Positions 47,953 to 59,115 of a stretch of 64,000 nucleotides of DNA are shown one piece after another. Numbering within the stretch: the first letter of the stretch is position 1; the number at the start of each line of letters is the position of its first letter. The position numbers were made by a program, and so were the translations under genes. Under the pieces are notes generated by a model. That model was not told the DNA's origin and did not search any database. It was given only the letters and a program-made list of their open reading frames with translations. The stretch comes from Zhengitettix transpicula (taxonomy: Eukaryota > Arthropoda > Insecta > Orthoptera > Tetrigidae): contig CM073591.1 of assembly GCA_037074705.1 (NCBI GenBank), positions 62,684,897-62,748,896 of the forward strand. The letters are read 5' to 3'.

Positions 47953-50900
47953 ATGAGCGGTTTGTTTCAGTTGTAATGAACCATAAGTGACTTTAAGAGA
48001 TTCGATTGGTCATTACATAAGATTATAATATTATTATTGGATGCTACAATTATAAATAATTAGATGTGCATAAAAATACTAAAATTCGGGAACACTAATT
48101 TTCCTGTCCAACATATTTAAAAGAACTGTATAGTAATAATAACAAAAATAATAATACCTTTACTATACTAAGGGTATAATATAATATTTATAACAATAAA
48201 AAAACTCAAGTAATTAAGTTTAATACATAATTAATGAAAGCCGAATCACATATGAACAATTTTTGGACAATGACCTATTTTTAAACACCACAGATTAAAT
48301 ATTACAACATTTTGGGTAATATTTAATTATGCTAAATTTTTATTACATGGTAATTTTCACTTTGAAGAAAAAGTAGATAAAGTTTTATTTCAATTATGTA
48401 TTATTGAAATAAGTTAATTAAAAGGTAAGGAGTGGCAGAATAGACAGGATCGTGAAATAATGTCTAACGGGCTGTAAGCTTGTGAATGTGGGACCGAATG
48501 ACGTCACGAATATCGCAAATTATGTGATTTTAATAATCACTACCCAAACCATGCTAAAATTGTAACGTTACAAATGTCCGTTTATTATGAATGTCTTAAG
48601 AATATATTTACTACTTAAAAATAATAAATAATTAAAATTCGAAGTAAATTATATTCGTATTTTATAATTCAAAACTGTCATTAAAAATACTTTAGCAGAA
48701 CTAATACGTTTATGTTTTTGAATGTTAACACAAATGTAATTCTTTATTTTTAAAATGTTGTCATGGCCTCACGGAGAACGTGTCTGAAGTGAATGGTACG
48801 CGCAACAATAAGAACATTGAAAGTTGTAAGGATAGTAAAGTGAATAAATTATTTTCATTTTCACTTAGAGAGTGACCTGAATGTTTAATTAGGTTGTCAA
48901 ACTGAATTATGTTTCTGTACGAATTTTTGTATCATTCTGTGAAATTACGATTAGGAAAATAAATTTAGAACAATTGTTGTTCTCGAAGTCTTAGATATTA
49001 AATGTGATACTGTAAGTAGCTCGCGATCAAGACTAATTAAAGAAATTAACATTTAACCAAAGCATTGAAATTATCTGCACATTAATTTTACACATTACAG
49101 AATTAATCTGACTATTTCTCAAATTATACGCATACTTTTTTATTATTATTCGTACTGCATAATAAAATGATATTATCAAAAAAAGTATGTTATAAATAGT
49201 TGTTGGTTATATACAATATAAATTTACTTAATATATGTTACAGAATAATTTATGTTTTGGAATAAAGTGTCACAGTTATGAGTACATTTTTTGGCGATAT
49301 AATTTACCTATTCTGTAAATTTCCTTAGTCTTATTATGAATATTTATAATTCTATTTTATTTCATTTGAATTCTTCCAAGAACAACGCAGAATTAATTCA
49401 TTAAAAATAATTAAATATTGCGTTTAATGCAAATACTTGATGCTATTTAACCGTTTCCAAGACACGTTTCATTTAATTAATGCCCTACACTTCTAGTTTT
49501 GAGAGATAATTGTAATTGTTATTTCCGACTTATGGAGTGGTTCCGAACAGCTATAATTTCAGGTTTAATTTAGTGAGGAGAGGTGCAAAGAGAGTTGACC
49601 CCTTTTCGAGATGGACATAAAACCCCATCTGCGACACGGGCGTTATATGGAAGATGGAGGTAATTGCGTAATGGGAGTAGAGCGTGTCTCCATTAGCAGA
49701 GCGACGCCCCCCCCCCCTCCCCCTATAAATTAGTTTCCCTTCAAAGAGGCTTGTTCTGTAATAATAGCACGTTCTAGATGCAACAAAGTAACCAACGTAA
49801 GCGACCAAGTTCAAAATGTATTTACTTAAACACACGCAAATAATTTTATTAGTTCATTTATGAGGTCCGAACATATATCAACTCCAATCATCTCTTCAAG
49901 AAAGGAATTTCTTTTCGGCTACTAGAACGTAACTTTGATAAAATTTAAATTTATGCAAAACACTGCAGAGAACAAAGTTTATTTTGATGCGTGATCGAAG
50001 GAGAAATTGCGCTGAGAACTTTTCCGTACACAAAATATTTATGTTGAATATTTGGACACGTTCTACCTATATCTTTGCGATTTCAGCAAAATTCGGTATC
50101 GTCACTACTAATTTATGCTTTTATTTGACATTCTCCTTATTCATAGTGGTTGCTGGGCGTCCTGAACGATCATCATCCAAAATAGAGTTTACACCTTGTT
50201 TGAAATCAGCTGATCACTTCTTTACCATTGGAAACGTTGGTAAATATATGTTTAATGTCAGACATAACTCTTCATATATACATTTATACTTTTTATTTTA
50301 CATCTGTATTTAAACCTCAGTCAGTCGCGCTAGGTGCAGGGGACCAACGCAATTTAATTTCTTTGTTATCTCCGGATCCAGGTAAGGTACAGGGATCAAC
50401 TTTTATGACATCTCAGAGGAGTGTGTTTACAATATTCTTCCAAGGTCACACTCCCAAAATCTACCGTAGTTTCTCGGAAATAGGTGTTTTAATAAGGCAG
50501 TAACGTATCTTCGGTCCATAGGACCTACTGCGACCATTCCCGTCAGGATTTTTCTCGTCTTTGCCGCAATAGTACGGAATATTTTCGCTCTCGACCGGGA
50601 CGTTCAGTTTTATGCTATGAAGGGAACGTGTTTCGTTTCTATGATGACTGAGTAATAGTTTGTAATTTCATGTGTCATTAATTTTACTTCATCCTCTTTC
50701 TTATATTTCGGATTAAACTTTCTCTCATTGCATGATAACTGCTATGTAGTCGATTTCACGTAATACCTACATTCGTATATTTCTCTTGACTTCGATAATT
50801 AAAAGGTGAAGGAAACATAACAGAATAATGATACTTGAACTACTAATCGCCTTCTGTGCCTACTAGCGGCACCTCTGTGTCAGGCTGATCACTTTTCGAA

Positions 50901-51187
50901 CGACCCTGAGAAATTTCTTATTTGTGTGCACAGAATACTGTGTTTTCAGTTGTGTACTGTATGATTTAGAAGCTAGATACGAATTGTGTTCACTGTTGTG
51001 TGTTACTAGACATTCATTTCTTTTTCTGCAGACTGAAGATTTCGTTATTCTCCGCTTCTATGAGAGCTGACTTCAGACCATTCCAACAATACCGCTCCTC
51101 ATCCGTAATTCTAACTATACCCAACGGACTGAGCATTACTAAGTTCTGACATCCGACTATGTGAAGGTGCAAAGCATGTTATGTGAC

Positions 51188-51448
51188 CTGCAACACAGTG
51201 GCTGACTCGTCCGCCCACAGCTGCGCGCCTCCAGCCTCCTCGAAGGCGGCGTTCACTTGCAGCTGCCCCAGCGCCCTGAGGGAGGCGTCGGCGTGGCCGC
51301 TGGTCTGCAGCAAGTACACGAGGCGCGTCGACGTGGGCAGCGTCGTGCCGTAAGGGATGCACACCACGTACACCTTGTCCCCGCTGGACGCGTGGCGGGC
51401 GCTGTTCTCCGCGCAGCCGGGCCACAGCGTTCCGTTCTTCACGCCAAC
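51188..51448 (-). CDS. Exon 3 (in window) of membrane protein
   Basis: The acceptor is TTGTTCGCAG before 51448. The donor is TTGCAG|GTCACA after 51188; it is weaker than consensus but the only one that keeps frame. The 87 complete codons begin VGVKNGTLWPGC and include an NGT sequon. Beta-rich stretches KVYVVCIPYGTTL and TRLVYLLQTSG follow, then an Ala/Leu-rich segment ending ADESATVLQ. Two Cys residues (WPGC and VVC) may form a disulfide. No catalytic motif is visible. The segment looks like the edge of a beta-propeller or a following beta domain; this is inference. Confidence 0.85.
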
Positions 51449-52464
51449 CTGCGAACAAGGAAACTCATCTAAAGTAGATGTTACTAAATCAAGTAATTTT
51501 ACATATTTAGGACAAATAAAGAAGTATTCGTTAACATCGGAAAGAAAATAATTCAATTTTAACATGAGATTGTGACTGGGCTCCCACTAATAATAAAAAT
51601 GTAATACGTCACACGATAATGTAGCAGGTCAGAGTAATATTTGTCGAGATGAGATGTTACGTCTAATGTTCGTCAATGATAAGACAGTGTTAAAGAAGTT
51701 CACTTTCTCGACAATAGAGTTAACGTCCGTTAAGCGAACTACTGCATCATACATATTTTACAACTTGAAAACTCTTGGAAAAATTTCGCTAGGAAGAAAA
51801 TTTACAGTTTGACAGCTACCGTCGAAATCATAAAAAGAAACTATTGATAAACTGAACACAAATCGACAGAATCAGTAAATTTTACGTTTGGCGATATACG
51901 ATTATGAAATTACACAAATTATAACAGAAAAAGTTTATTCTTTCCTCCACCACGTTTCGGCCATGCAAGTTGATGGATGAAGTCTAATTTTTTCTATTTA
52001 AATTCATATAATTTACTTGCTTCTTTAATTATATAGAACTGTAGATGTCCCTAGCAAAGGGGAAAAAACATTTTGAGCTTAATTGCAAATTTTAATATTT
52101 TTAACCCTACTTCCGGCCATTTTACACGAATTATATTTATATTTAATACAAATTAGATTAAGTAACTATATTAATTTTTGATTTCATTGCATTTGAAAAG
52201 CGCTATCCTGTTAAAAATAATGATTAAAAATTCACAGGAATAAACGTGTACCAACAAATAACAGCAGATTATTTTTATTTATGATACAAAAAGTTTTGAA
52301 ACGATAAATATGGGTTTTAATCAATATTTTTCGGGAGAAGTATCACTTCTATCGCGTTTTATTCGGTCGTCTCCTTTGAATCAATTACGTAAATAATTAA
52401 ATATATTTTAAAACAAATGCACAACCGTAAATATATTTTAAAAAAGAACTAAGATTTAGTTCGT

Positions 52465-52600
52465 AATAAGAAAGATAGTCAAATACAGACAAAAGAAATT
52501 ATAATATAAATAACATACAAAGTTTCTGGGATCCTTGTGCCTTTCTTCAGGTGCTAAGAAAAGCCTAGAGCGACTCAACTGGACGAGTCTGTAAAAAGTT
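52465..52600 (-). repeat. Fold-back/ribozyme repeat, half copy
   Basis: It begins GAAAGATAGTCAAATACAGAC and contains, on the minus strand, GCACCTGAAGAAAGGCACAA followed by a GGATCCCAGAAAC core and the GCCTAGAGCGAC segment. It lies in the intron between the 56-kb and 51-kb exons. Confidence 0.7.
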
Positions 52601-53186
52601 TTAGTTCGTTTTTAAGTTTGATTTTTCAAGTCCCCTTGTAAAAATCAATTGGAAATTTCAGAATAAAACGATTTTGGGACTATAAAAATAAATTAATTTT
52701 GTCAAAAATAATAAAATTTTTATAAAATAATAAATCAGTTTAATTAACTAATGAACCTGTCTTAAAGCTATTTCATCTTGAATTACATCGATTATTACGG
52801 ATGAGGTAAATATACCGTTGCTGGTTATATAATTTAGTAAATCACATTAATGCATGGATAAATATTTGCTGTTTTAATTACTAACTAAGGTTTGTAGGTA
52901 TATGTCAGTAGGTATAATGAAATTAGTATTGTCCATTCCTTCGTAAAATTAAAATAAAAAAGATCCGACTTCTGGAGATTTTTGACCGTTCTTTTTTTCT
53001 TGACAAGCAGTTATAAGGAAAATATTTAGCTGTAAACAATTTCGTGTGAATGAAAATTTTGAAAATAATTGTAGTTTTAAAACTGAAACACTAAAGACGG
53101 CCGTATGAGTTGAAATATTCTGAGGTTTAAACTTGCAGTTCTTTCTGTCCTGTTTTGTTCTGACCATCGTAATTATAGGACTGAGT

Positions 53187-53453
53187 ATGCTGCGACTCCA
53201 CAGCAAACACCTCTCCCGCCATAGGAAGGGCGTGGGACAAGTACCAAATGCCCGACCTACCTGATGCAGGATTTTCGCTGCGTTACTTTGAGACGAATTG
53301 CCGGGTAAGATCCTTAAACCATAGCCCGCGGGTCCTAGTTAACCCTTGGCTGCCTTGCTCTACCTTTCCGTATCCCACCTTTCACTCCTTTTCCTATGAT
53401 ATAAGAGGGGAGTTGTGGTTTACCCTATACATAGCCTGTCTACAACTACAAAA
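53187..53453 (+). mobile_element. SINE-like repeat, copy 9 (3' half, variant end)
   Basis: It begins at TGCTGCGACTCCACAGCAAA and keeps the central and 3' blocks, ending CCCTATACATAGCCTGTCTA before an A-rich tail. It belongs to the same 3' variant as the copy at 35.7 kb. Confidence 0.85.
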
Positions 53454-55119
53454 AAATCTGGAGACAAGATAAATGCAATAGTCACATTTGTATAGTGAGA
53501 ATAAATACGTATACAAATGTTTCAGATGAGAAAAAAGTAGAGAATATCTTCAAATTATTAGCGGTAGGAGAAAATGATATGGTATAATTTGTCTTTTTAC
53601 AAGTTTTAAGTTAAATTAATGGCCACCGTTTAGAATATGAAAGTTAAATTAATAATTTACAATATTAATAAAAGTTTTCTCTATTTTTCGTGGGCCTCAT
53701 GAGGTGAACGTAATAAATTAGACAATTCGTTAGACTAATGTGTGATGACATCCACGAAATGTGGAGCAAATGTTGCGTATTATTTTATAACGTATTAATT
53801 TAACTTACAGTTTCTGTACTGCCTGTATTTGGCTATTAGTTTAATTGATATAATTATTGAGTTATAAATCCACACTTTCTGTTTAAGTTAATTGTTAGTC
53901 ATATTTTTGAGCCAAAATTAGTAAACAGAATAATTTTAGTAAGCGGAAATAATTCATTTCTGTTTCAGGTATAGTTAAAAGATTTAAATCCTTTGCTTCT
54001 TCTGTTCCTGCTGTCTGTTACTTCTTAGAAGATTCGTTTGTACTTGGCTTAGATTACGTGAGGACTACGGCAAGCAGATCCCGGGCGATCTGCAGGTGTC
54101 GCGATGCTGCAGGAGCATCAGCGCCACGTAATCCAAACATCATAAATCTCACGCGCAATTAGTTAGATGTCGCTGCGGCAGAACCACCATCGTGTTGTGT
54201 TCTTTTATGACTGTCTATGTATACGTCGCGTATTAGACGATTAGCGAATGTAGGCCGCGCTGTTATGACCTGGACGAATTCCAGGTAGTTTGTCATGAAA
54301 GGAGTTCTTTATGAGGTATATCACTGAATTATCGCTATCCTTAACTGTACTATAATCACGCTGGTAACTTGTCGGGCTACTTCAGGTTAAAAGTTGTCCA
54401 TAAAAAGATTAATTAAATACAGGCTTTAAAATTATATGTAGTCTTAACATTTTATAGATATTTTTGGTAAAAAAACTGTACGATGTATAACTATTTTAAG
54501 TCCACCAGTGTTTTGCTTTTTACCAACGTCTTCAAAGGTATAAATAAATACAATTTTAATTTTTTTGTTACCTTGAATGATCTAAAATTTGAACAAGTTC
54601 TCTACTATGGAGTCTTTCTTAAGATTCCCGAGTATATACGAAGCACATCTCAAGCTCACTTAATTAAGCTGAAGCATCACGCTGCAAAAGTGTTCCGAAG
54701 AAAAATAACGCACACAAAAAATAGAACAATTCTGCTACATTTGAAACGCAGTCAAAGAATGCGTCATCCTCCAGCGGAAGAGTGCTGCAACATTGCGTCA
54801 AATTTATAGTCATGGCACAATATCAGAATATTGGATGTGTTCCAGAAACACTTTATAAAGGTCGTAATGACAGCATTTAATAGAATTATACCCACGTTAA
54901 AACAGTAGCTTATTTGAATTCAATAAAAACAAAAGTGTTTCTTCATTATTAACCGTTAGTTTTTTTAATACATCGTGGCTCGCTGATCAACGGATTGAAC
55001 CTTAAAAGAGTGGTTTTACATGTAATTTCATTGACAGTATCAAAAAGGTAAAGACTGAGGCCAAAGAAAAAATACAGGTTCTGTCAAGGTTCATATTTTT
55101 TTTACAAAGGAATTAGGAT

Positions 55120-55222
55120 AGACTCGAACCCGGAGTACATGAAAAATTTCACGCTAAATTCCATTTAGAGAGCACTTCTTGCGGGTTGTTTGCTTCGTAC
55201 ACTGAACACTCTACCTACTCTA
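55120..55222 (-). mobile_element. tRNA-like SINE head
   Basis: The minus strand has an A-box-like TAGGTAGAGTGTTCAG and, about 75 bases on, a B-box-like CCGGGTTCGAGTC. The spacing is longer than in a normal tRNA and no clover-leaf could be closed, so this is a tRNA-derived repeat or pseudo-tRNA, not a functional tRNA gene. Confidence 0.35.
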
Positions 55223-55249
55223 TATTATCAATTAAAAGTCATACGAAAA

Positions 55250-55505
55250 TGAAAAAAAAAATACGTCTGATTGAAAATAATGAATATGAAAGATAGTCAA
55301 TTCAGACAAAAAAAAGTGATAATATAAATAACACACAACGTTTCTAGGATCTTTATTCCTTTCATCAGGTGCGAAGAAGTGCCTAGAGCGACACAACTGC
55401 ATTTGTCAGTTGATAAAACTCAAAAGCGATGAAAACGCAACAAACGTTGTGTGGTATTTATATTATTTTTTTTTCTGAATTGGCTATCTTTCTTATTCAC
55501 TAAAA
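55250..55505. repeat. Fold-back/ribozyme repeat with two arms
   Basis: The left arm (AAAGATAGTCAATTCAGAC) carries the best-preserved hammerhead-like core of the window on the minus strand. The right arm has lost its core but keeps AACGTTGTGTGGTATTTATA and TTGGCTATCTTTCTTATTC. It lies between the exons at 56 kb and 51 kb. Confidence 0.75.
55330..55375 (-). ncRNA. Hammerhead-ribozyme-like motif (best copy)
   Basis: On the minus strand: stem I strand UUCGCAC, core CUGAUGA, A, stem II AGGA with a seven-base loop and UCCU, A, GAAAC, cleavage-type triplet GUU, then GUGUGU. The last pairs with the stem I strand (C-G, A-U, C-G, G-U, C-G). All invariant core bases are present. The usual G-C pair at the base of stem II is an A/A mismatch, and stem III is reduced to the self-complementary ACGU, so activity, if any, would need two copies pairing. 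Small stem III hammerheads of this kind are known in Penelope-like elements. Confidence 0.5.
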
Positions 55506-55783
55506 TTCATACTATTAAGGAGTCTGGATATATTTAAATTACAAACTTAAAAGTTAATGGTAATTGGAACGAGTCTGATAGTTTAGTCTCGACAAAAGTG
55601 CCCATTTTAATGCACCACCGCGATAATGTAATGTCGGTCTCTTTAGACCATTATATAAAATAATCCTTTTAATATGGCGAATGTCATAAAATTCTTATTA
55701 TTATATCCAGAATGCAAAAGTAGACAACGAAGACGTGAAATGCGGTTGAATGATTTTGAAAACGTAATAGGTGAGTTTCCAGC

Positions 55784-56040
55784 CTGGTGTGTGTTCCGAC
55801 TCATTGCCTCACATCACAGATGTTCCGGGTTCCAATCCCCACATTGGGCATGGATGTTTGTGCTCGTCGTGGTTACGAACACCTAAATCCAGAAAGTGTC
55901 ATGTAATATGCAGTAAATGATTGCAATAGGCATGTAAGTGCTTCCTAGCGGCATTATTTCGGACCCTCCGAAAAGGGAACGTGGATAGTTTGATACCTAA
56001 ATCCCGCCGGGCTGGGTCCTGCACTCAGAGGAGGATAGAA
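55784..56040 (+). mobile_element. tRNA-derived SINE
   Basis: The head contains the polymerase III B box GGTTCCAATCC (55828-55838) after ACAGATGTTCCG. It is followed by GGGCATGGATGTTTGTGCTC, a body segment common to many insect tRNA-SINEs. The body includes GGACCCTCCGAAAAGGGAAC and the tail ends AGAAAATTATAATAGG. The A box is diverged. It lies just 3' of the donor of the 56-kb exon, in the intron. Confidence 0.55.
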
Positions 56041-56084
56041 GAAAATTATAATAGGTAAGCCATATCATGGAAGGGAAATCCAAC

Positions 56085-56314
56085 CTGGTGCTGCGTCCAG
56101 TGCGAGGTCTTGAGGTCGAACTGCCACAGCCGCAGAGGCGCGCCGCGGAGGTCGAGGGCCACCAGCAGCTCAGTGTTGGTGTCGCACCAGGCGATGGGCT
56201 GCGAGGCACTGCTGCTGTCGAAGTCGGGGCAGAACTTCTGGTCCGAAGGCACTCTTGGCGTCGGCAAGTTTGTTGGTGTCGTAGTCGGAATCGGAGGGGT
56301 CCTGCGCTTCGACC
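56085..56314 (-). CDS. Exon 2 (in window) of membrane protein: Kelch-like blade
   Basis: The acceptor is TTTTCAG before 56314, after a good pyrimidine tract, and the donor is CACCAG|GTTGG after 56085. The 230 bases complete the phase-1 Gly codon of the previous exon and end in phase 0. The first 30 residues are Pro/Thr-rich. Then come FCPDFDSSSASQPIAWCDTN, a TELLVALDLRG strand, and LRLWQFDLKTSHWTQHQ. The last is the clearest Kelch-like signature in the protein (hydrophobic strand, LWxFDL, turn, W-T). The two Cys residues flanking the blade could pair, as expected outside the cell. A tRNA-derived SINE lies just 3' of the donor in the intron. Confidence 0.85.
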
Positions 56315-56884
56315 CTGAAAAGGAAAGCAGTTAGATTAAATCGGAAAGCTTTCAAAGCTTTGATAAATACAATTATCCGCTTAGTACATATTAGATTCTG
56401 ATAATTGTTTTAAAAGTGAATCTATCACGAATTCGTGATGTACATAATGGTTTTTTCACCAACTCGACACATAAATGTATGTTGTCATACCAGTATTTTT
56501 CATTACGTTTCATGGATTACATGCTTCGCCAATGACAAAACTAATTTATGAGCGATATTAAACGTTATAAAAGTCTCTATAATCTCAATTTATCTTCTGA
56601 CATAAAAATTTTTTGTAGCAAATTGAAAACCTAAATTGTTATTTAAAATTGTTGATATTGTTTTCAGTAACAGTAATACGAGGAGGAATTTTAATGTAAA
56701 TGCAGCAGAAACAGATTTGCGCCATCGTGGCCGTGTCTTTCCACGACCCTGATTTTGGCTATTTGCTGCTAGTAAAGAAATTGAAATTTGTGGGAGTACA
56801 AATCTAATTCTTATTGGATAAAAGCAGTTGAATCAAAGTCACTGTGGACGGAGAAATTTCAAAAAACCTAGGTGTGAAGGGAGC

Positions 56885-57210
56885 TTGGAGGTTAAGCGGA
56901 ACTCTGTTAGTTATTAATTTATGGAGAGTGAATTATGGAGTGGAGGAAGTTAGCTTTTAGTTTATGGAGAGTGAATTTTGGAGCAAGCGGAAGTTAGTTT
57001 TCAGTTTGAGCTGGGATGTTATAAGTTAGTCTTTTTCTGATGTTAAAATTTACTTTTGAAGAAATTATGAAGAATTTGAGTTTTGTAGAGGAATTTAGTT
57101 TTTAGTTAGCAGTTAGTGAGCTATGAAGTGGAACACAGTTAGTTTCGGGGAAATTTATGAAGAAGTTGAGTTTTGGAGAGTGAGTTTTTGAATAAATTTT
57201 GGAGCTGTCC
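56885..57210 (+). repeat. Degenerate purine-rich tandem-like repeats
   Basis: Variants of TTTATGGAGAGTGAATT, GAAGTTAGTTTT and TGAAGAAGTTGAGTTTTGGA recur several times over 320 bases, with irregular spacing. The wording (AGTTAG, GGAG) recalls the U3 region of the LTR-like element at about 23.05 kb, so it may be an LTR remnant; no ends were found. Confidence 0.45.
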
Positions 57211-58044
57211 TGTTGACGATAACCTGTAGGGCAGCGGGTGACTATTTTCCAGGAAATACGGGGAATTATAGCGACCGTCCGAGCCATCTACAGAGTCTTG
57301 ACATGGCCAGAACTGCTAGTGGTAATCCCATAAAAGTCGGCTCATTAAAACCCACCAACCTCTATCAGAAATTGTTCCTGTTTTTCTTTTGTTCTGTTTT
57401 TTAATGTTTGTAAAATAGTCTTGGGGTGTTTAAATTGATAATGAGAGCAAGAAATTTTTTTTTTACTAAAATATAAATTATGAATTCATATTATTATTGC
57501 GATTAATGTCTCCCCTGAAATATAATTAAATATTTTCAGAGTTTAACAAATATTTGAAAATTTAAATGTCTTAAAAGTAACTAAATAAAATTCCTATCCA
57601 TAGAAAACATAACAGGGCGTTGAACTTAGTACAATCAATTTTGTAAATTCATGTTTCTCTATAATATTACGTTTTTCTTTAATAATATTAACTACATATA
57701 CATTGATAAATGATAAATTAAATATATCTATCAATTTATGCTGAATATTACACAAAAAAGGTAAAGTTATGAAAATTATTTTATTACTTTGAATTAAAAG
57801 AGCACATTATCAATTTTTTACATAATATTAACCAATCTGATTCTGATTTATTTATAAATAAAATACGTGGAAGATGAATTAATTAATACAAAGTGACGAC
57901 ACTATCTAAATTATCTTTATGATACATGAGATGAGATAATCTGAGGGGCTTGTTTAAAGGATTGTAAAACATTCCTCTTTTCTGCGAAAGTCATTTAACA
58001 ATCTCAATTTAGTTAATAATGGCTTTGGAGTTTTGAAAACTGAC

Positions 58045-58170
58045 TAGTGCAGATGTGTCACTCTAGGCTCCTCTTAACACCTGAAGAAAGGAACGAGGAT
58101 CGCAGAAAGGTTGTGTGGTATTTATATTATCACTTCTTTTGTCTGTATTTGGCTATCTTTCATATTACTA
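58045..58170 (+). repeat. Fold-back/ribozyme repeat, half copy next to Penelope-like fragment
   Basis: CAGATGTGTCACTCTAGGC, ACACCTGAAGAAAGGAACGA, GGATCGCAGAAAGGTTGTG, TTGGCTATCTTTC: one arm with a mutated core (CTGAAGA, GAAAG). It is followed within about 45 bases by the Penelope-like GIY-YIG fragment, which suggests but does not prove a link between the two. Confidence 0.65.
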
Positions 58171-58211
58171 AATTAAGCTCATAATATTAAAGACAAAATT
58201 AATATTCTAGA

Positions 58212-58496
58212 AAAACATTATGTAGTTTACAAAATTAATTACAATGCCCATTATATAGGTGAAACAAAGAGATAGCTAGAAACCCACATTAATGAACACC
58301 AAATTAATTTTAAATTAAATAGTCAAAATGGCTCAGTTGTGTCTAAACACAAGTGCTTCCATAATCACATATTAGATTGGGAAAAGTAATATCTTTAGAT
58401 GAAGAATTAATATATTTTCCTAGTTTGAATGGTGAGATGTTACACATATGTTCCGTTCCAACAGCTTTAAATGTAAAATCTGATAAAAATAATTGA
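58212..58496 (+). mobile_element. Penelope-like retroelement fragment, GIY-YIG endonuclease end
   Basis: The plus-strand frame from 58212 reads HYVVYKINYNAHYIGETKR, stop, LETHINEHQINFKLNS, GSVVSKHKCFHNHILDWEK, stop, ISLDEELIYFPS, then NGEMLHICSVPTALNVKSD and a stop. VYKI, YIGETKR, the ETxINEH helix, the SVVSKH box and DWEK in this order are typical of the C-terminal GIY-YIG domain of Penelope-like elements. Two in-frame stops and the missing reverse transcriptase show it is dead. It lies just downstream of a fold-back half-copy carrying a hammerhead-like motif. Confidence 0.65.
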
Positions 58497-59115
58497 AAGA
58501 AAATTTATGATACTTTATTAATTTAATATTTTAGACATTTTTGTCTAATAATATAGAAATGAAATTTAAAGCTTTATAGTATTATTAAGATATACGGGCA
58601 ACAATTAATTATATTCTACCTCACTTCATAGTAATCTATGAGTTTCACTTCTGTTGCAAAAGGCGAGGTAGCAAAAACTTGCTTAACGGTTTTGTATGAT
58701 TTATATACAAAATTGTAAGATAAATTAAATTAATTAAAATATTTTGTAATTGTTCTCAAAAAACTTTATAGCTCACTATGTAATTAATTTCTAAATTGTA
58801 GATATCCTAAAAGAGGACAAAATGTCGTTACTATAATTTTTTGCCAATATATTTTCTGCTTTCTTGTCCTGTATTATGTTATATGAACTTGAATATATAT
58901 TATGGATTTAGTTAACTATAAAATCAACTATTACAGTTATTGTCAATTTAAAATTTAAAACATCGCTCAATAGCGATTTATAATAATAATAAAACACTGA
59001 AACTTCTTTACTTGTGAATTAAACGCGGACGAAGAACAATGCCAGTGGCTGTAATTTGAATGCCTTATCAGATGAAAATTATAATTGTAGTTCTACCGTG
59101 TAGAGGTGGACTTAC

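Noticed and set aside
54483..54809. 108-codon plus-strand open frame
   Set aside because: Lys/Phe/Asn-rich composition of AT-rich intron DNA, inside an intron of the membrane-protein gene, without motifs.
55828..55838. Functional tRNA gene at the B box
   Set aside because: No clover-leaf or clear A box, and a long SINE body follows.
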